Notes: a model not told the origin generated them from the letters alone. Counted from the first letter of the stretch, positions 1 to 8,680 are shown. The stretch: DNA of 64,000 bases from Nocardioides sp. YIM 152315 (GCF_029210375.1 NZ_JARGER010000042.1:1-64000); one strand, 5' to 3'. Made by a program: numbers and translations.

Positions 1-60
1 GGCAGCACGCGAGGCAGCACGCGAGGCAGCACGCGAGGCAGCACGCGAGGCAGCACGTGC
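1..60. repeat. 12-bp tandem repeat, five units
   Basis: Four perfect copies of GGCAGCACGCGA are followed by a fifth copy whose last bases differ. The array begins at the window edge, so its full length is unknown. The unit is a multiple of three, and the frame starting at base 3 stays open through the array to a TGA at 123-125 that overlaps the ATG at 125. It could therefore be the tail of a gene outside the window or a non-coding minisatellite; the sequence does not decide. Confidence 0.9.
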
Positions 61-124
61 GGGCGGGCATACGCGCCCGACCCCGGGGTACCGCATCCAC
101 GAATCCGATCTGGGAGGTGCCGTG

Positions 125-340
125 ATGCCGGGCAAGTCGTCGAACGTGAAGAACGAGAAGCAGTACGAGGCGCTCAAGGACAAGGGCATGTCGAAGGAGC
201 GGGCCGCGAAGATCGCGAACGCGAAGGACTCCTCCAAGCACGGCGGCCAGCAGTCCGGCAAGGGCGGCAACAGCAAGCAGGGCGGCACGACCGCTCAGAA
301 GAAGGAGGCCGGTCGCAAGGGCGGCAAGGCGAGCCACTGA
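125..340 (+). CDS. small basic KGG-type protein (DUF7218-like)
   Basis: A 71-residue, very hydrophilic protein rich in Lys, Gly, Ser and Gln, with the N-terminal motif MPGKSSNVKNEKQYEALKDK and a glycine/lysine-rich tail. Proteins with this layout are common and short in Actinobacteria and some carry the DUF7218 label; function is not established, and the composition suggests a stress or nucleic-acid-associated protein. The ATG at 125 is preferred over the GTG at 122 because the ribosome-binding site GGGAGG at 111-116 is better spaced from it. It is followed by a P450 gene in the same direction. Confidence 0.8.
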   Translation: MPGKSSNVKNEKQYEALKDKGMSKERAAKIANAKDSSKHGGQQSGKGGNSKQGGTTAQKKEAGRKGGKASH

Positions 341-357
341 GCTCGTCGGCCCGTGTC

Positions 358-1554
358 GTGACCGGCGACCTGGCGGCGCAGCTGCTGCGGCGCGGCTATC
401 TGGCGCTCCCGCACGAGCACCGACAGCACGGCGGCGCGGACGTCTTCGGCTCATCGGTCCTGGGCCGCCGCGCCGTCGTCGTCCGCGGCCGCGAGGGCGC
501 GCGGCTCTTCTACGACACAAGCGTCGTCGAGCGTGCCGGCGCGATCCCGGCGCCGCTGGCGAACCTGCTCTTCGGCCGCGGAGCGGTGCACGGGACCGAT
601 GGCGCGACACACGCGTCGCGCAAGCGGATGTTCCTCGACCTCCTCGACGAGGACCGCGTGGCAGACCTGGCGACGACCATCGGCCGCGACCTCGAGCGGC
701 GGGCCGCCGGCTGGTCCGGCCGCGAGGTCGTCGTCTTCGACGAGCTCGTCGAGGTGTACGGCGCGGCCGTGCAGGCGTGGGCCGGCATCATCGCGGGACC
801 CGCGCAGACGCGCCGCACCAGCCGGCGCCTCGCCGCGGTCGTCGACGGCTTCGGCGGCGCGGGCGCGGCCTACCCCAAGGCGTGGCTGGCCCGGTGGTGG
901 ATCGACCGTCGCGCCCGCCGGCTGGTCGCGCAGGCGCGCAGCGGCTGGCCCGAGGCCCGCCCCGGCAGCGTGGTGGCCGAGCTCGCGACCGGCCCCGGAG
1001 CCGGCCTCGACGCCCGGCTCGCCGGCGTGGAGCTGGTCAACATCCTGCGCCCCACCGTCGCCGTGGCGTGGGCTGGCACGTTCCTCGCCCGGGACCTCCA
1101 TGCGTACCCCCAGTGGCGGGCGCTGCTGGACGACCCGGAGCATCGGGTGGAGTTCGGCCACGAGGTACGTCGTACCTGCCCCTTCGTCCCGGCGCTCGCC
1201 GGCCGGGCCGTGCGTCGGGCGCAGATCGCCGACACGACCGTCGAGCCCGGCGACCTGATCGTCCTGGACGTGCCGGGGACCAACCGGGACCCGGACCACT
1301 GGGCCGAGGCGGAGCGCTTCCTGCCGGAGCGCTTCGCCGGCGTCATGCCCGACCCGTTCGCGTTCGTCCCGCAGGGCGGCGGCGACCCGACGACCGGGCA
1401 CCGCTGTCCCGGCGAGACCCTCACCGTGCGCATCCTCTCCGAGACGGCGCGGGTGCTCGCGGGCGTCGACTACGAGCCGGTCACCGACACGGCGCACGAC
1501 CCGACCCGGATCCCCACGCTGCCGGCGCGCGGCCTGCCGGTGCGGGTGTCGTAG
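358..1554 (+). CDS. cytochrome P450, CYP152-like fatty-acid peroxygenase
   Basis: 398 residues. The heme-binding loop reads QGGGDPTTGHRCPGE with the proximal Cys at about 350, the form typical of CYP152 peroxygenases (P450-BSbeta, P450-SPalpha, OleT). The I-helix has Arg231-Pro232 (LRPTVAV) instead of the acid-alcohol pair of oxygen-activating P450s; in CYP152 this Arg holds the fatty-acid carboxylate. The family uses H2O2 directly to hydroxylate or decarboxylate fatty acids, so no redox partner is needed and none is encoded nearby. A catalase follows 43 bp downstream. Start: GTG at 358, no strong ribosome-binding site. Substrate and product (hydroxy acid versus alkene) cannot be assigned. 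Confidence 0.88.
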   Translation: MTGDLAAQLLRRGYLALPHEHRQHGGADVFGSSVLGRRAVVVRGREGARLFYDTSVVERAGAIPAPLANLLFGRGAVHGTDGATHASRKRMFLDLLDEDRVADLATTIGRDLERRAAGWSGREVVVFDELVEVYGAAVQAWAGIIAGPAQTRRTSRRLAAVVDGFGGAGAAYPKAWLARWWIDRRARRLVAQARSGWPEARPGSVVAELATGPGAGLDARLAGVELVNILRPTVAVAWAGTFLARDLHAYPQWRALLDDPEHRVEFGHEVRRTCPFVPALAGRAVRRAQIADTTVEPGDLIVLDVPGTNRDPDHWAEAERFLPERFAGVMPDPFAFVPQGGGDPTTGHRCPGETLTVRILSETARVLAGVDYEPVTDTAHDPTRIPTLPARGLPVRVS

Positions 1555-1597
1555 GGCCATCCGGGTGTGACCGGGAGCCGGGTGGTTACCGGTCCGC

Positions 1598-3844
1598 ATG
1601 GACCCCAGGAAGCTCGCCAAGGACACGTTCGACCGGATCGTCGCCGGTCTGGGGACACAGGAGCCGTCGATCCCGGGGGCGCCCGGCTCGGAGCCGCCCA
1701 CCGTCGAGGAGCCGACCGAGCCCCGGGAACCGCTGCCGCCCAAGTCCGACCAGGCCGCGCCCGACGCACGCACGGCGACCGGTGCGGAGACCGGAGCGGC
1801 CCCGGGCTCGCGGAGCCAGCACGACGCCTGGCTCACGACGTCGCAGGGCGCCCGCGTGCGGGACACCGATCACTCCCTGAAGGCGGGGGAGCGCGGCCCG
1901 ACCCTGCTGCAGGACCACCACCTGCGCGAGAAGATCACCCACTTCGACCACGAGCGGATCCCGGAGCGCGTCGTGCACGCGCGCGGGGCCGGCGCCCACG
2001 GCGTGTTCGTCGGCTACGGGACCGCCGACACGGTGACCCGCGCGGCGTTCCTCGAGGCCGGCAAGGAGACGCCGGTGTTCGTGCGGTTCTCGACCGTGCT
2101 GGGGTCGCGCGGCTCGGCCGACACGGTGCGCGACACCCGCGGCTTCGCGACGAAGTTCTACACCGACGAAGGCACCTTCGACCTGGTCGGCAACAACATG
2201 CCGGTCTTCTTCATCCAGGACGGCATCAAGTTCCCCGACATCATCCACGCGGGCAAGCCGCACCCCGACCGGGAGATCCCGCAGGCGCAGAGCGCCCACG
2301 ACACCTTCTGGGACTTCGTGTCGCTGCACACCGAGGCGCAGCACCACACGATGTGGAACATGTCCGACCGCGGCATCCCGCGGTCGTTCCGGATGATGGA
2401 GGGCTTCGGCGTCCACACGTTCCGGTGCGTCAACGACGCCGGCGAGACGGCGCTGGTCAAGTTCCACTGGAAGCCCCGCCTCGGCGTGCACTCCCTGACC
2501 TGGGAGGAGGCCCAGCTGATCGGCGGCATGGACCCCGACTTCCACCGGCGCGACCTCGCCGACGCGATCGAGGCGGGCGCCTACCCGGCCTGGGAGCTCG
2601 GGATGCAGGTGCTGCCCGACGAGCCCGACCAGATGTTCGGCGGGATCGACCTGCTCGACCCGACGAAGATCGTCCCCGAGGAGATGGCCGCGGTGCAGCC
2701 GGTGGGCCTGATGGTGCTGACCGGCAACCCGACGAACTTCTTCGCGGAGACCGAGCAGGTCGCCTTCCACGTCGGCAACCTGGTGCCCGGCGTCGAGGTG
2801 ACCGACGACCCGCTGCTGCAGACGCGGCTCTTCTCGTACGTCGACACGCAGCTGACCCGGCTCGGTGGCCCGAACTTCTCGCAGATCCCGATCAACCGGC
2901 CGCACGCGCCCGTCAACGACATGCTGCGCGACGGGTTCCACCAGCACGCCGTGCACGCGGGCGCCGCGCCGTACCGGCCGAACTCGCTCGACGGCGGCTG
3001 CCCGTTCGTGGTCGACGGAGACGCGCGGGCGCTCGAGGACCTCGCCGTCCGGGTGGCCGAGAGCGTCAAGGTGCGCGCCAACCCCGCGTCGTTCGACGAC
3101 CACTTCAGCCAGGTGCGGCAGTTCTGGCTGAGCATGACGCCCGTGGAGCAGGAGCACATCATCCGGGCGTACACGTTCGAGCTCGGCAAGTGCTACGTGC
3201 AGGCGATCAAGGAGCGCCAGCTGCAGTGCCTGGCCAACATCGACGCCCGGCTCTGCTCCGAGGTCGCGACCGGACTCGGCCTGCCGGCTCCCGAGCCGAC
3301 CGTCGAGCCGGCCGACGTCGAGCCCAGCCCGGCCCTGTCCCAGGTCGGCCAGGAGTGGCCGCCGGACGGACGGATGGTCGGCATCGTCGTCGATCCCGAC
3401 GGCGACCTGTCCGGCGTCGACGCGGTGCGCACCGCGATCTTCGATGCGGGCATGGTGCCGCTCGTGATCGCCCCGCACGGCGGCGTCGTCGGCGACGGCA
3501 TCGCCGCGCAGCGCACGTTCGCCACCGGCCGGTCGGTGGAGCTCGACGCCGTGCTGGTCGCCGGTGCTCCCGTGCCGGCACCGGACGCGCTGCCGCTCCG
3601 CGACGCCAAGGCCGGCGCGGCCGACACCCCCAACGTCGACCCGCGGGTGGTCCTCCTGCTCGAGGAGTGCTTCCGCCACGCGAAGGTCATCGGTGCGTGG
3701 GGCGACGGCGTCACGGTGCTGGAGGCCGCGGGCTGCACCGGCGCGCCGGGGATCGTGCGCGGCGCCGACGGCGCCGACGTCCTCGCCCGGGTGCAGGAGC
3801 AGATGGCTCGGCACCGTGTCTGGGACCGGTTCACCGCTTCGTAG
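1598..3844 (+). CDS. katE: large-subunit (clade II) catalase HPII
   Basis: 748 residues, the size of large-subunit monofunctional heme catalases. The catalytic His lies in VVHARGAGAHG near residue 125, the distal Asn in the FDLVGNNMPVF segment, and the proximal heme Tyr in RLFSYVDTQ. After about residue 580 comes the extra C-terminal domain of the flavodoxin/DJ-1-like fold that marks this clade. It dismutates H2O2 in the cytoplasm. The first 100 residues are a Pro/Glu-rich extension. Placement directly after a peroxide-using P450 suggests shared control of H2O2 supply, though no shared promoter is visible. Ends with TAG, so TAG is a normal stop codon here. Confidence 0.95.
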   Translation: MDPRKLAKDTFDRIVAGLGTQEPSIPGAPGSEPPTVEEPTEPREPLPPKSDQAAPDARTATGAETGAAPGSRSQHDAWLTTSQGARVRDTDHSLKAGERGPTLLQDHHLREKITHFDHERIPERVVHARGAGAHGVFVGYGTADTVTRAAFLEAGKETPVFVRFSTVLGSRGSADTVRDTRGFATKFYTDEGTFDLVGNNMPVFFIQDGIKFPDIIHAGKPHPDREIPQAQSAHDTFWDFVSLHTEAQHHTMWNMSDRGIPRSFRMMEGFGVHTFRCVNDAGETALVKFHWKPRLGVHSLTWEEAQLIGGMDPDFHRRDLADAIEAGAYPAWELGMQVLPDEPDQMFGGIDLLDPTKIVPEEMAAVQPVGLMVLTGNPTNFFAETEQVAFHVGNLVPGVEVTDDPLLQTRLFSYVDTQLTRLGGPNFSQIPINRPHAPVNDMLRDGFHQHAVHAGAAPYRPNSLDGGCPFVVDGDARALEDLAVRVAESVKVRANPASFDDHFSQVRQFWLSMTPVEQEHIIRAYTFELGKCYVQAIKERQLQCLANIDARLCSEVATGLGLPAPEPTVEPADVEPSPALSQVGQEWPPDGRMVGIVVDPDGDLSGVDAVRTAIFDAGMVPLVIAPHGGVVGDGIAAQRTFATGRSVELDAVLVAGAPVPAPDALPLRDAKAGAADTPNVDPRVVLLLEECFRHAKVIGAWGDGVTVLEAAGCTGAPGIVRGADGADVLARVQEQMARHRVWDRFTAS

Positions 3845-3856
3845 CCCGCGGACCGA

Positions 3857-4474
3857 TCAGCTCGGGTCGATGAACGGGTGCGGGTTGCCCACCGGGCGGG
3901 CGGCCGAGTTCAGCCAGGTCCGGAAGCCGGTGGCGTCGCGAGCCTCGAGCTCGTCGAGGTAGGACTGGCGGGCGTTCACGATCGCGAGGCGCTCGGCCGG
4001 GCTCTGCGCGCGCTGCAGGGCGACATAGCTCTCCGACCAGGCCGCGCACAGCCGGGTGTCGTCGAGCGCCTCGACCGCGCTCTTGTGGAGGGGCGGGCGC
4101 ACGGCGCGCGCGACCCGGCCGACGGCGTACGGCGAGGTCGCGCCGACCAGTGCCAGCGCGGCCAGGGCGGCCGGCCCGGTCGACCAGAGCGCCGCCACCG
4201 CCATCGCGGCCACGACACCGCCAGCCGCGCAGTCGACGGGCGCCCAGCCCGCGACGAGCGCCAGGCAGACCGCGGTCGCCAGGGCGGCGAAGCAGAGCGC
4301 GACGGGTGCCGCCACGAGCAGGCCGAGGAAGACCGGGACGGCGCCGACCAGCAGCCAGGTCACCGCCCAGATCCAGCGGTAGAGCTCCACGTCGTAGGAG
4401 GTACCCGATACGCAGCACCTCAGCGTCGGCGCGCGACGCCTTCCCGCAGCCGGATCAGCTCGACGCGGCCACAT
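3857..4474 (-). CDS. hypothetical membrane protein
   Basis: About 205 residues from the ATG at 4474, which overlaps the end of the upstream gene by 20 bp; a GTG at 4390 (VELYRWIWAV) is an alternative start and neither has a good ribosome-binding site. Residues 30-120 are strongly hydrophobic and form three or four membrane helices; the C-terminal 80 residues are soluble and charged with Trp and Tyr residues (AAWSESYVALQRAQS). I do not recognise the family. It converges with katE, the ends being 12 bp apart. Confidence 0.6.
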   Translation of the reverse strand: MWPRRADPAAGRRRAPTLRCCVSGTSYDVELYRWIWAVTWLLVGAVPVFLGLLVAAPVALCFAALATAVCLALVAGWAPVDCAAGGVVAAMAVAALWSTGPAALAALALVGATSPYAVGRVARAVRPPLHKSAVEALDDTRLCAAWSESYVALQRAQSPAERLAIVNARQSYLDELEARDATGFRTWLNSAARPVGNPHPFIDPS

Positions 4475-4751
4475 CGTGGCGGGCCGACGAGATCTGCGCT
4501 GCGGTCGCCGTGTCCGGGTCGGTCCAGACCCTCACCCGGCATCCGAGGCTCTCGGCGCCCCGACAGGCATCGCGGATGGCGACCGCGACCTCGGACGGGA
4601 CGGACGGCATCCGGGTGAGATCGACGATGAGCCCGCTGCCGGGATCGGCGAAGGCCTCGATGGCGTCCGCGAGCCCGGGGGCGTCCTCGGGCCAGCAGAA
4701 GCTCTCGACGACGAGTCGCCGCTCCCGCGCGTTGTACGAGACCGATGCCAT
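4455..4751 (-). CDS. small STAS-like protein
   Basis: 98 residues. The layout is an N-terminal beta-strand pair (RRLVVESFCW), a central strand followed by a helix (GLIVDLTRMPSVPSEVAVAI) and another strand near the C-terminus, which resembles STAS/anti-anti-sigma-like domains. The phosphorylatable Ser position is ambiguous, so a partner-switching role is only a possibility. The ATG at 4751 is chosen because GAGGAG lies 7 bp upstream; the frame is open further up but has no signal. It overlaps the next gene on the same strand. Confidence 0.6.
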   Translation of the reverse strand: MASVSYNARERRLVVESFCWPEDAPGLADAIEAFADPGSGLIVDLTRMPSVPSEVAVAIRDACRGAESLGCRVRVWTDPDTATAAQISSARHDVAASS

Positions 4752-4944
4752 GGCGCTCTCCTCACCGGCGCATCCGCCCCTGGCCCCTTGCTCGACCCGG
4801 GTTGGTCTGGGGGTACCCCGTGGGGGCACCCGCCATGCTTCCCGTCATGCCTCCGGCCGTCGCGTCGCCGGGTGGACGGGAGGGGATCCACCCTGCATGA
4901 TTTCCCCACCGGTCCACCCACGTCCCGAGAGTCACTCCTTGCAC

Positions 4945-6060
4945 ATGCGTCCCGTCGGCCTGCGCAGGGTGCTGCTGACCTCGCTCGCCGTCGTGCTGCT
5001 ACTCGCGCTCGTGCCGTCTGCGAACGCCGCCGGGCACCGGGTGGAGTGGCCCCGGAAGTACACCAAGGCGCACCCGATCCGGGTCATGTACGTCGGAGAC
5101 TCGATGACCCACGGGCACCCCGGCTCGGCGACCTACCGCTACTGGATGTGGCGAGAGTTCCGGCAGCAGCGCGTGCCCGCCCGGTTCGTCGGGCCCCGCA
5201 CCGACCTGCGGTCGACCTACCCCCACCGCGACCTCGCGCCCGGTGAGTACAACTACGAGCACACCGACCACGGATTCGCCCACCAGGAGGCCCACGCGGC
5301 GCAGGGCGGCTCGCGGTTCGCCTACCACCTGCCGCGGATCGCCGGGGAGGTGCGCACCTACCGCCCCGACGTCGTCGTGCTCGAGCTCGGCTTCAACGAC
5401 GCCACCACGCGCGGCGCGTGGCGCATCGCCCGTGACACCGCGACCCTGCTGAAGCGGATCTGGTCGGTCGAGCCCGACACCCGCGTGATCGTGGGCGAGA
5501 TCCCGAGCTCCGGCCGCGAGCAGGGCGTGAACATCAAGGCGAGCCGCAAGAACGCGCGGACGGCGTACGCCAACGAGGTGATCGCCCGCAAGATCGGCCG
5601 CGACCGGCGGGTGGCGATCGCCCACCTCCGCACCAGTGCCGCGCACCCGTGGGACCCGCAGCTCTACACCTTCGACAACGTGCATCCGAACCCGACGGGG
5701 GAGACGCTCTTCGCCGAGAGCTTCTCGCTGGCGTTCGCCGAGCTCGGGGTCTTCCGCCGGCCGGTGCACGTCTTCCACCAGGAGGACTGGACGCCGCAGT
5801 TCTCCACCGAGGTCTCCGGTGGCACCGGCCTGGCGGTCGCGAACCTGCTGCGCGTGCGGCAGCTGACCTACGCCACCAAGGCGAAGGTCCGCGTCTGGAC
5901 CGCTCCCGCGGGCGGCACGCTCGTCAAGGAGTCCCGCTGGAGCAAGGACGACTACCTCGCCGTCCGCCTCGACCCCGGCACCTACTGGATCGAGCCGATC
6001 GCGGCCCGTCGCGAGCTCGTCAGTGCGCCCGGCACGCGCGCCGCGGTCGTCGTGTCCTGA
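4945..6060 (+). CDS. secreted SGNH/GDSL hydrolase
   Basis: 371 residues. The N-terminus is a Sec signal peptide (MRPVGLRRVLLTSLAVV, then a hydrophobic core ending VPSANAA). SGNH blocks are visible: VMYVGDSMTHG (nucleophile Ser), LELGFND (Asn) and DNVHPN (catalytic Asp/His pair). Such enzymes are esterases or acyl/acetyl hydrolases of sugars and lipids. After about residue 270 there is a beta-rich C-terminal domain of unknown role. The ATG at 4945 starts the signal peptide; an in-frame ATG at 4897 would add 16 residues. Being secreted and upstream of the carbohydrate locus, it may deacetylate glycans, but no operator of that locus precedes it. Confidence 0.82.
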   Translation: MRPVGLRRVLLTSLAVVLLLALVPSANAAGHRVEWPRKYTKAHPIRVMYVGDSMTHGHPGSATYRYWMWREFRQQRVPARFVGPRTDLRSTYPHRDLAPGEYNYEHTDHGFAHQEAHAAQGGSRFAYHLPRIAGEVRTYRPDVVVLELGFNDATTRGAWRIARDTATLLKRIWSVEPDTRVIVGEIPSSGREQGVNIKASRKNARTAYANEVIARKIGRDRRVAIAHLRTSAAHPWDPQLYTFDNVHPNPTGETLFAESFSLAFAELGVFRRPVHVFHQEDWTPQFSTEVSGGTGLAVANLLRVRQLTYATKAKVRVWTAPAGGTLVKESRWSKDDYLAVRLDPGTYWIEPIAARRELVSAPGTRAAVVVS

Positions 6061-6126
6061 GCTCCCCGGACCCGCCACCGGCTGCGTGCGGTGCTGGACC
6101 GGTTCGCGGCGAGCCGCTAGCCAGCA

Positions 6127-6140
6127 GCAAATCGATTGGC
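6127..6140. promoter_or_regulatory. LacI-family operator, site 1
   Basis: GCAAATCGATTGGC, a 14-bp pseudo-palindrome centred on CG, one of six related sites in this window. It lies just upstream of a possible -10 element TAACGT (6141-6146) that ends 8 bp before the ATG at 6155, so the transcript may be nearly leaderless and the bound repressor would block it. Confidence 0.75.
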
Positions 6141-6154
6141 TAACGTTCCCGCCC

Positions 6155-6826
6155 ATGGAGAACTCCCGCACTCGTCAGGCCCTGGTCGTCCGCGGGGGAT
6201 GGGAGGGACACGGCCCGGTCGAGGCGACCGAGCGGTTCATCCCGTTCCTCAAGGAGCACGGCTTCGCGATCGAGGTCCACGACGGCCCCGAGGTCTATGC
6301 CGACGCCGACAAGCTGGCCGCCACCGACCTCGTCGTGCAGTGCTACACCCAGGGCGTCGCGACCGACGAGCAGGTGCTCGGTCTGTCGGCGGCGGTGGCC
6401 GACGGCACCGGTCTCGCGGGCTGGCACGGCGGGGTGTGCGACTCCTACCGCGGCTCGCCCGACTACCTCCACCTGACCGGCGGCCAGTGGGCCGCGCACC
6501 CGGGCGGGTTCGTCGAGTACGACGTGGTCGTGCTGCCCGAGAAGGCGGATCACGAGCTGGTGGCCGGCCTCAACCCGAGGTGGACGCTCGACACCGAGCA
6601 GTACTGGGTGCTCACCGACGCGCTCAACGAGGTCTACGCCACCACGACGTTCGAGCCGGGCGACGGCACGCCGTGGCGTGAGACCGTCACCTGCCCCGCG
6701 GTGTGGACCCGCCGCTGGGGACGGGGCAAGGTCTTCGTCTCGACGATCGGCCACAAGCTCGAGGACCTCGACCACCCCGACGTGCGGACGCTGACCGAGC
6801 GAGGTCTGCTGTGGGCGAGCCGCTGA
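6155..6826 (+). CDS. ThuA-like domain protein
   Basis: 223 residues of the ThuA/glutamine-amidotransferase-like fold, starting with a strand (RQALVVRGGW) and containing a GLAGWHGG turn. ThuA-like proteins occur next to Gfo/Idh/MocA dehydrogenases in 3-keto-trehalose and related pathways, where they act on 3-keto sugars. Here it heads an operon with a nucleoside hydrolase and a sugar kinase (overlap 16 bp with the next gene) and follows operator site 1. Start ATG at 6155. The exact reaction is not known; a role in handling an oxidised sugar intermediate is inferred from context. Confidence 0.8.
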   Translation: MENSRTRQALVVRGGWEGHGPVEATERFIPFLKEHGFAIEVHDGPEVYADADKLAATDLVVQCYTQGVATDEQVLGLSAAVADGTGLAGWHGGVCDSYRGSPDYLHLTGGQWAAHPGGFVEYDVVVLPEKADHELVAGLNPRWTLDTEQYWVLTDALNEVYATTTFEPGDGTPWRETVTCPAVWTRRWGRGKVFVSTIGHKLEDLDHPDVRTLTERGLLWASR

Positions 6827-7698
6827 GGATCATCCTCGACACCGACCTGGCGATGGGCGCGCCGGACGCCGACATCGACGACGGGTTCGCGCTCGCGCTG
6901 GCACTCGCGGACCCCGGCATCGTGGTCGACCTCGTGACCACCGTCGGCGGCAACAGCGACGTGGTCACCTCGACCCGACTGACCCGAGACCTGGTCGAGG
7001 TGCTCGGGCGCCCCGAGGTCCCGGTCGTGCAGGGAGCGGCCGCCGACGAGGGCGCCGCGCGGGAGATCGTCCGGCGGGTGCGCGCCGAGCCGGGCGAGCT
7101 GACCGTGGTCGCGATCGGGCCGCTCACCAACGTCGCCCGGGCGCTGCAGCTCGACCCCGACGTCGCCCGCGACGTCCGCGAGATCGTCGTCATGGGCGGG
7201 GTCTACCTCGAGCAGACCAACGTCGCGGCGATGCCCGGTGAGTACAACTTCTGGTGCGACCCGGGTGCCGCCCAGGCCGTGATGGAGAGCGGCGCACCGC
7301 TGCGGCTGGTCGGGCTCGACGTCACTCGACAGGTCAGGCTGACGCGTGCGGACGCCGACGCGATCGCCGAAGGCGGTCGGTTCGGCCGCATCGCCGGGTC
7401 GGCGACCCACGGCTGGATCGACTTCCAGGAGCGGGCGAAGCCGCGGGAGGAGCTCGAGCAGGGCAGCTGCGCGTTGCACGACCCCCTCGCCGTCGCGGTC
7501 GTCACGCGTCCGGACCTGGTCACCTGGACCGAGGCGCACGTCGCCGTCGAGACCGAGGGCCGATTCACCCGGGGAGTCGCGGTGGCCGACCTGCTGATGT
7601 GGCAGGACCCGCCGACGCCGAACTGCCGGATCGCCACGGCGGTGGACGCCGCGGCGTTCCGCGAGCTCTTCCTCGAGCGGATGGCGAGCCTGCCGTGA
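6811..7698 (+). CDS. inosine/uridine-preferring nucleoside hydrolase family protein
   Basis: 295 residues. The Ca-binding Asp cluster is present as ILDTDLAMGAP followed by ADIDDGFAL, with a short insertion between the two halves compared with the classical DTDPGIDD signature. A later Asp lies in the HDPLAVA motif. The family hydrolyses N-glycosidic bonds of ribonucleosides; the insertion puts this in a subgroup whose substrate I cannot name. GTG start at 6811 with GAGG a few bases upstream, overlapping the ThuA-like gene by 16 bp and followed with a 4-bp overlap by a ribokinase-like gene, so release and phosphorylation of a pentose is the natural reading. Confidence 0.85.
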   Translation: MGEPLRIILDTDLAMGAPDADIDDGFALALALADPGIVVDLVTTVGGNSDVVTSTRLTRDLVEVLGRPEVPVVQGAAADEGAAREIVRRVRAEPGELTVVAIGPLTNVARALQLDPDVARDVREIVVMGGVYLEQTNVAAMPGEYNFWCDPGAAQAVMESGAPLRLVGLDVTRQVRLTRADADAIAEGGRFGRIAGSATHGWIDFQERAKPREELEQGSCALHDPLAVAVVTRPDLVTWTEAHVAVETEGRFTRGVAVADLLMWQDPPTPNCRIATAVDAAAFRELFLERMASLP

Positions 7699-8624
7699 CC
7701 CGTCAGGTCGACGTGGTCGTCGTCGGCTCGGTCAACCGCGACTACGTCTGCCGCGTCGACGACCTGCCGACCTCCGGGCAGACCGTGCTCGGCGGCCAGG
7801 CGTCGGTCGGCTCCGGCGGCAAGGGCGGCAACCAGGCCGTGGCCGCGAGCCTGCTCGGCGCGCGGACCGCGATCGTCGCGCGGGTCGGTCGGGACGACGA
7901 TGGTCGGGCTGTCGCCAAGGACCTGGCGGAGGCCTGGGTCGACACGACCGAGATGGTGGCGACCGGCACCCGCACCGGTCTCGCGTTCGTCATGGTCGAC
8001 GAGCGAGGCGAGAACTCCATCGTCGTGGCTCCCGGCGCCAACGACCTCCTGGAGGCCCGCACCACGGCGCGCGCGGTGCGCTCGATGCTCGCGCCGTCCG
8101 GCGTCGTCGTCACCCAGGCCGAGATCCCCGAGCCGGCGTTCGACGCCGCAGTCCGCGCGGCCGGGGACGTGGGGGCACGGGCGGTCGTCAACCTCGCGCC
8201 CTACCGGCCGATCGCCGCGGACCTGCTGGCGCTCTGCGATCCGCTGGTCGTCAACGAGTCGGAGGCCAGCGGTCTGCTCGGGCGGCAGGTCCGAGGTGTC
8301 GACCAGGCGCGCGACGCCGTCGCCGAGCTCGCCGGCAGATGCAGATCGGTGATCGTGACCGTCGGCGCGGCCGGTGCCGTCGTCGGCCGGCGAGCCGAGA
8401 TCGACGTCGTCGCGGCCGAGGCGGTCGCGGTGGTTGACACGACCGGCGCGGGCGATGCCTTCACCGGGGCGCTCGCGGCGGCACTCGGCGCGGGCTGCGA
8501 GCTCGTCGAGGCGGCGCGGATCGGCGTACGCGCGGGCACGTACGCCGTGTGCCGACCGGGCGCGCAGGCGTCGTTCCCGCGGGCGGCGGAGATCGGCGTA
8601 CCGCCGCTCTACCGACGTGGCTGA
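7695..8624 (+). CDS. PfkB-family sugar kinase, ribokinase-like
   Basis: 309 residues. N-terminal PfkB signature GSGGKGGNQAVAAS, as in ribokinases, and the C-terminal ATP/anion-hole motif DTTGAGDAFTGAL with the catalytic Asp. It would phosphorylate a free sugar, ribose by closest pattern, with ATP in the cytosol. GTG start overlaps the preceding TGA by 4 bp, so it is translationally coupled to the nucleoside hydrolase. Substrate specificity beyond the ribokinase clade is inferred only from the motif GGKGGNQA. Confidence 0.88.
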   Translation: MTRQVDVVVVGSVNRDYVCRVDDLPTSGQTVLGGQASVGSGGKGGNQAVAASLLGARTAIVARVGRDDDGRAVAKDLAEAWVDTTEMVATGTRTGLAFVMVDERGENSIVVAPGANDLLEARTTARAVRSMLAPSGVVVTQAEIPEPAFDAAVRAAGDVGARAVVNLAPYRPIAADLLALCDPLVVNESEASGLLGRQVRGVDQARDAVAELAGRCRSVIVTVGAAGAVVGRRAEIDVVAAEAVAVVDTTGAGDAFTGALAAALGAGCELVEAARIGVRAGTYAVCRPGAQASFPRAAEIGVPPLYRRG

Positions 8625-8630
8625 CCGGCA

Positions 8631-8659
8631 TTGACCCGAGGCCGCGCAGCGCTTAGCGT
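8631..8659 (+). promoter_or_regulatory. promoter, -35 TTGACC / -10 TAGCGT
   Basis: TTGACC (8631-8636) and TAGCGT (8654-8659) with a 17-bp spacer, a good fit to actinobacterial housekeeping promoters. Operator site 2 starts 7 bp after the -10 element and would cover the start of transcription. Confidence 0.65.
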
Positions 8660-8666
8660 TCACGCA

Positions 8667-8680
8667 CCAAACCGATTTGC
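8667..8680. promoter_or_regulatory. LacI-family operator, site 2
   Basis: CCAAACCGATTTGC, matching the shared 14-bp pattern in the right half exactly. It lies between the promoter at 8631-8659 and the ribosome-binding site of the oxidoreductase gene at 8694, a position suited to repression. Confidence 0.75.

Noticed and set aside
1586..3814. 742-codon minus-strand frame opposite katE
   Set aside because: Antisense shadow of an unmistakable catalase.
4150..4944. N-terminal extension of the SGNH hydrolase frame
   Set aside because: It is antisense to two minus-strand genes and precedes a clear signal peptide at 4945.
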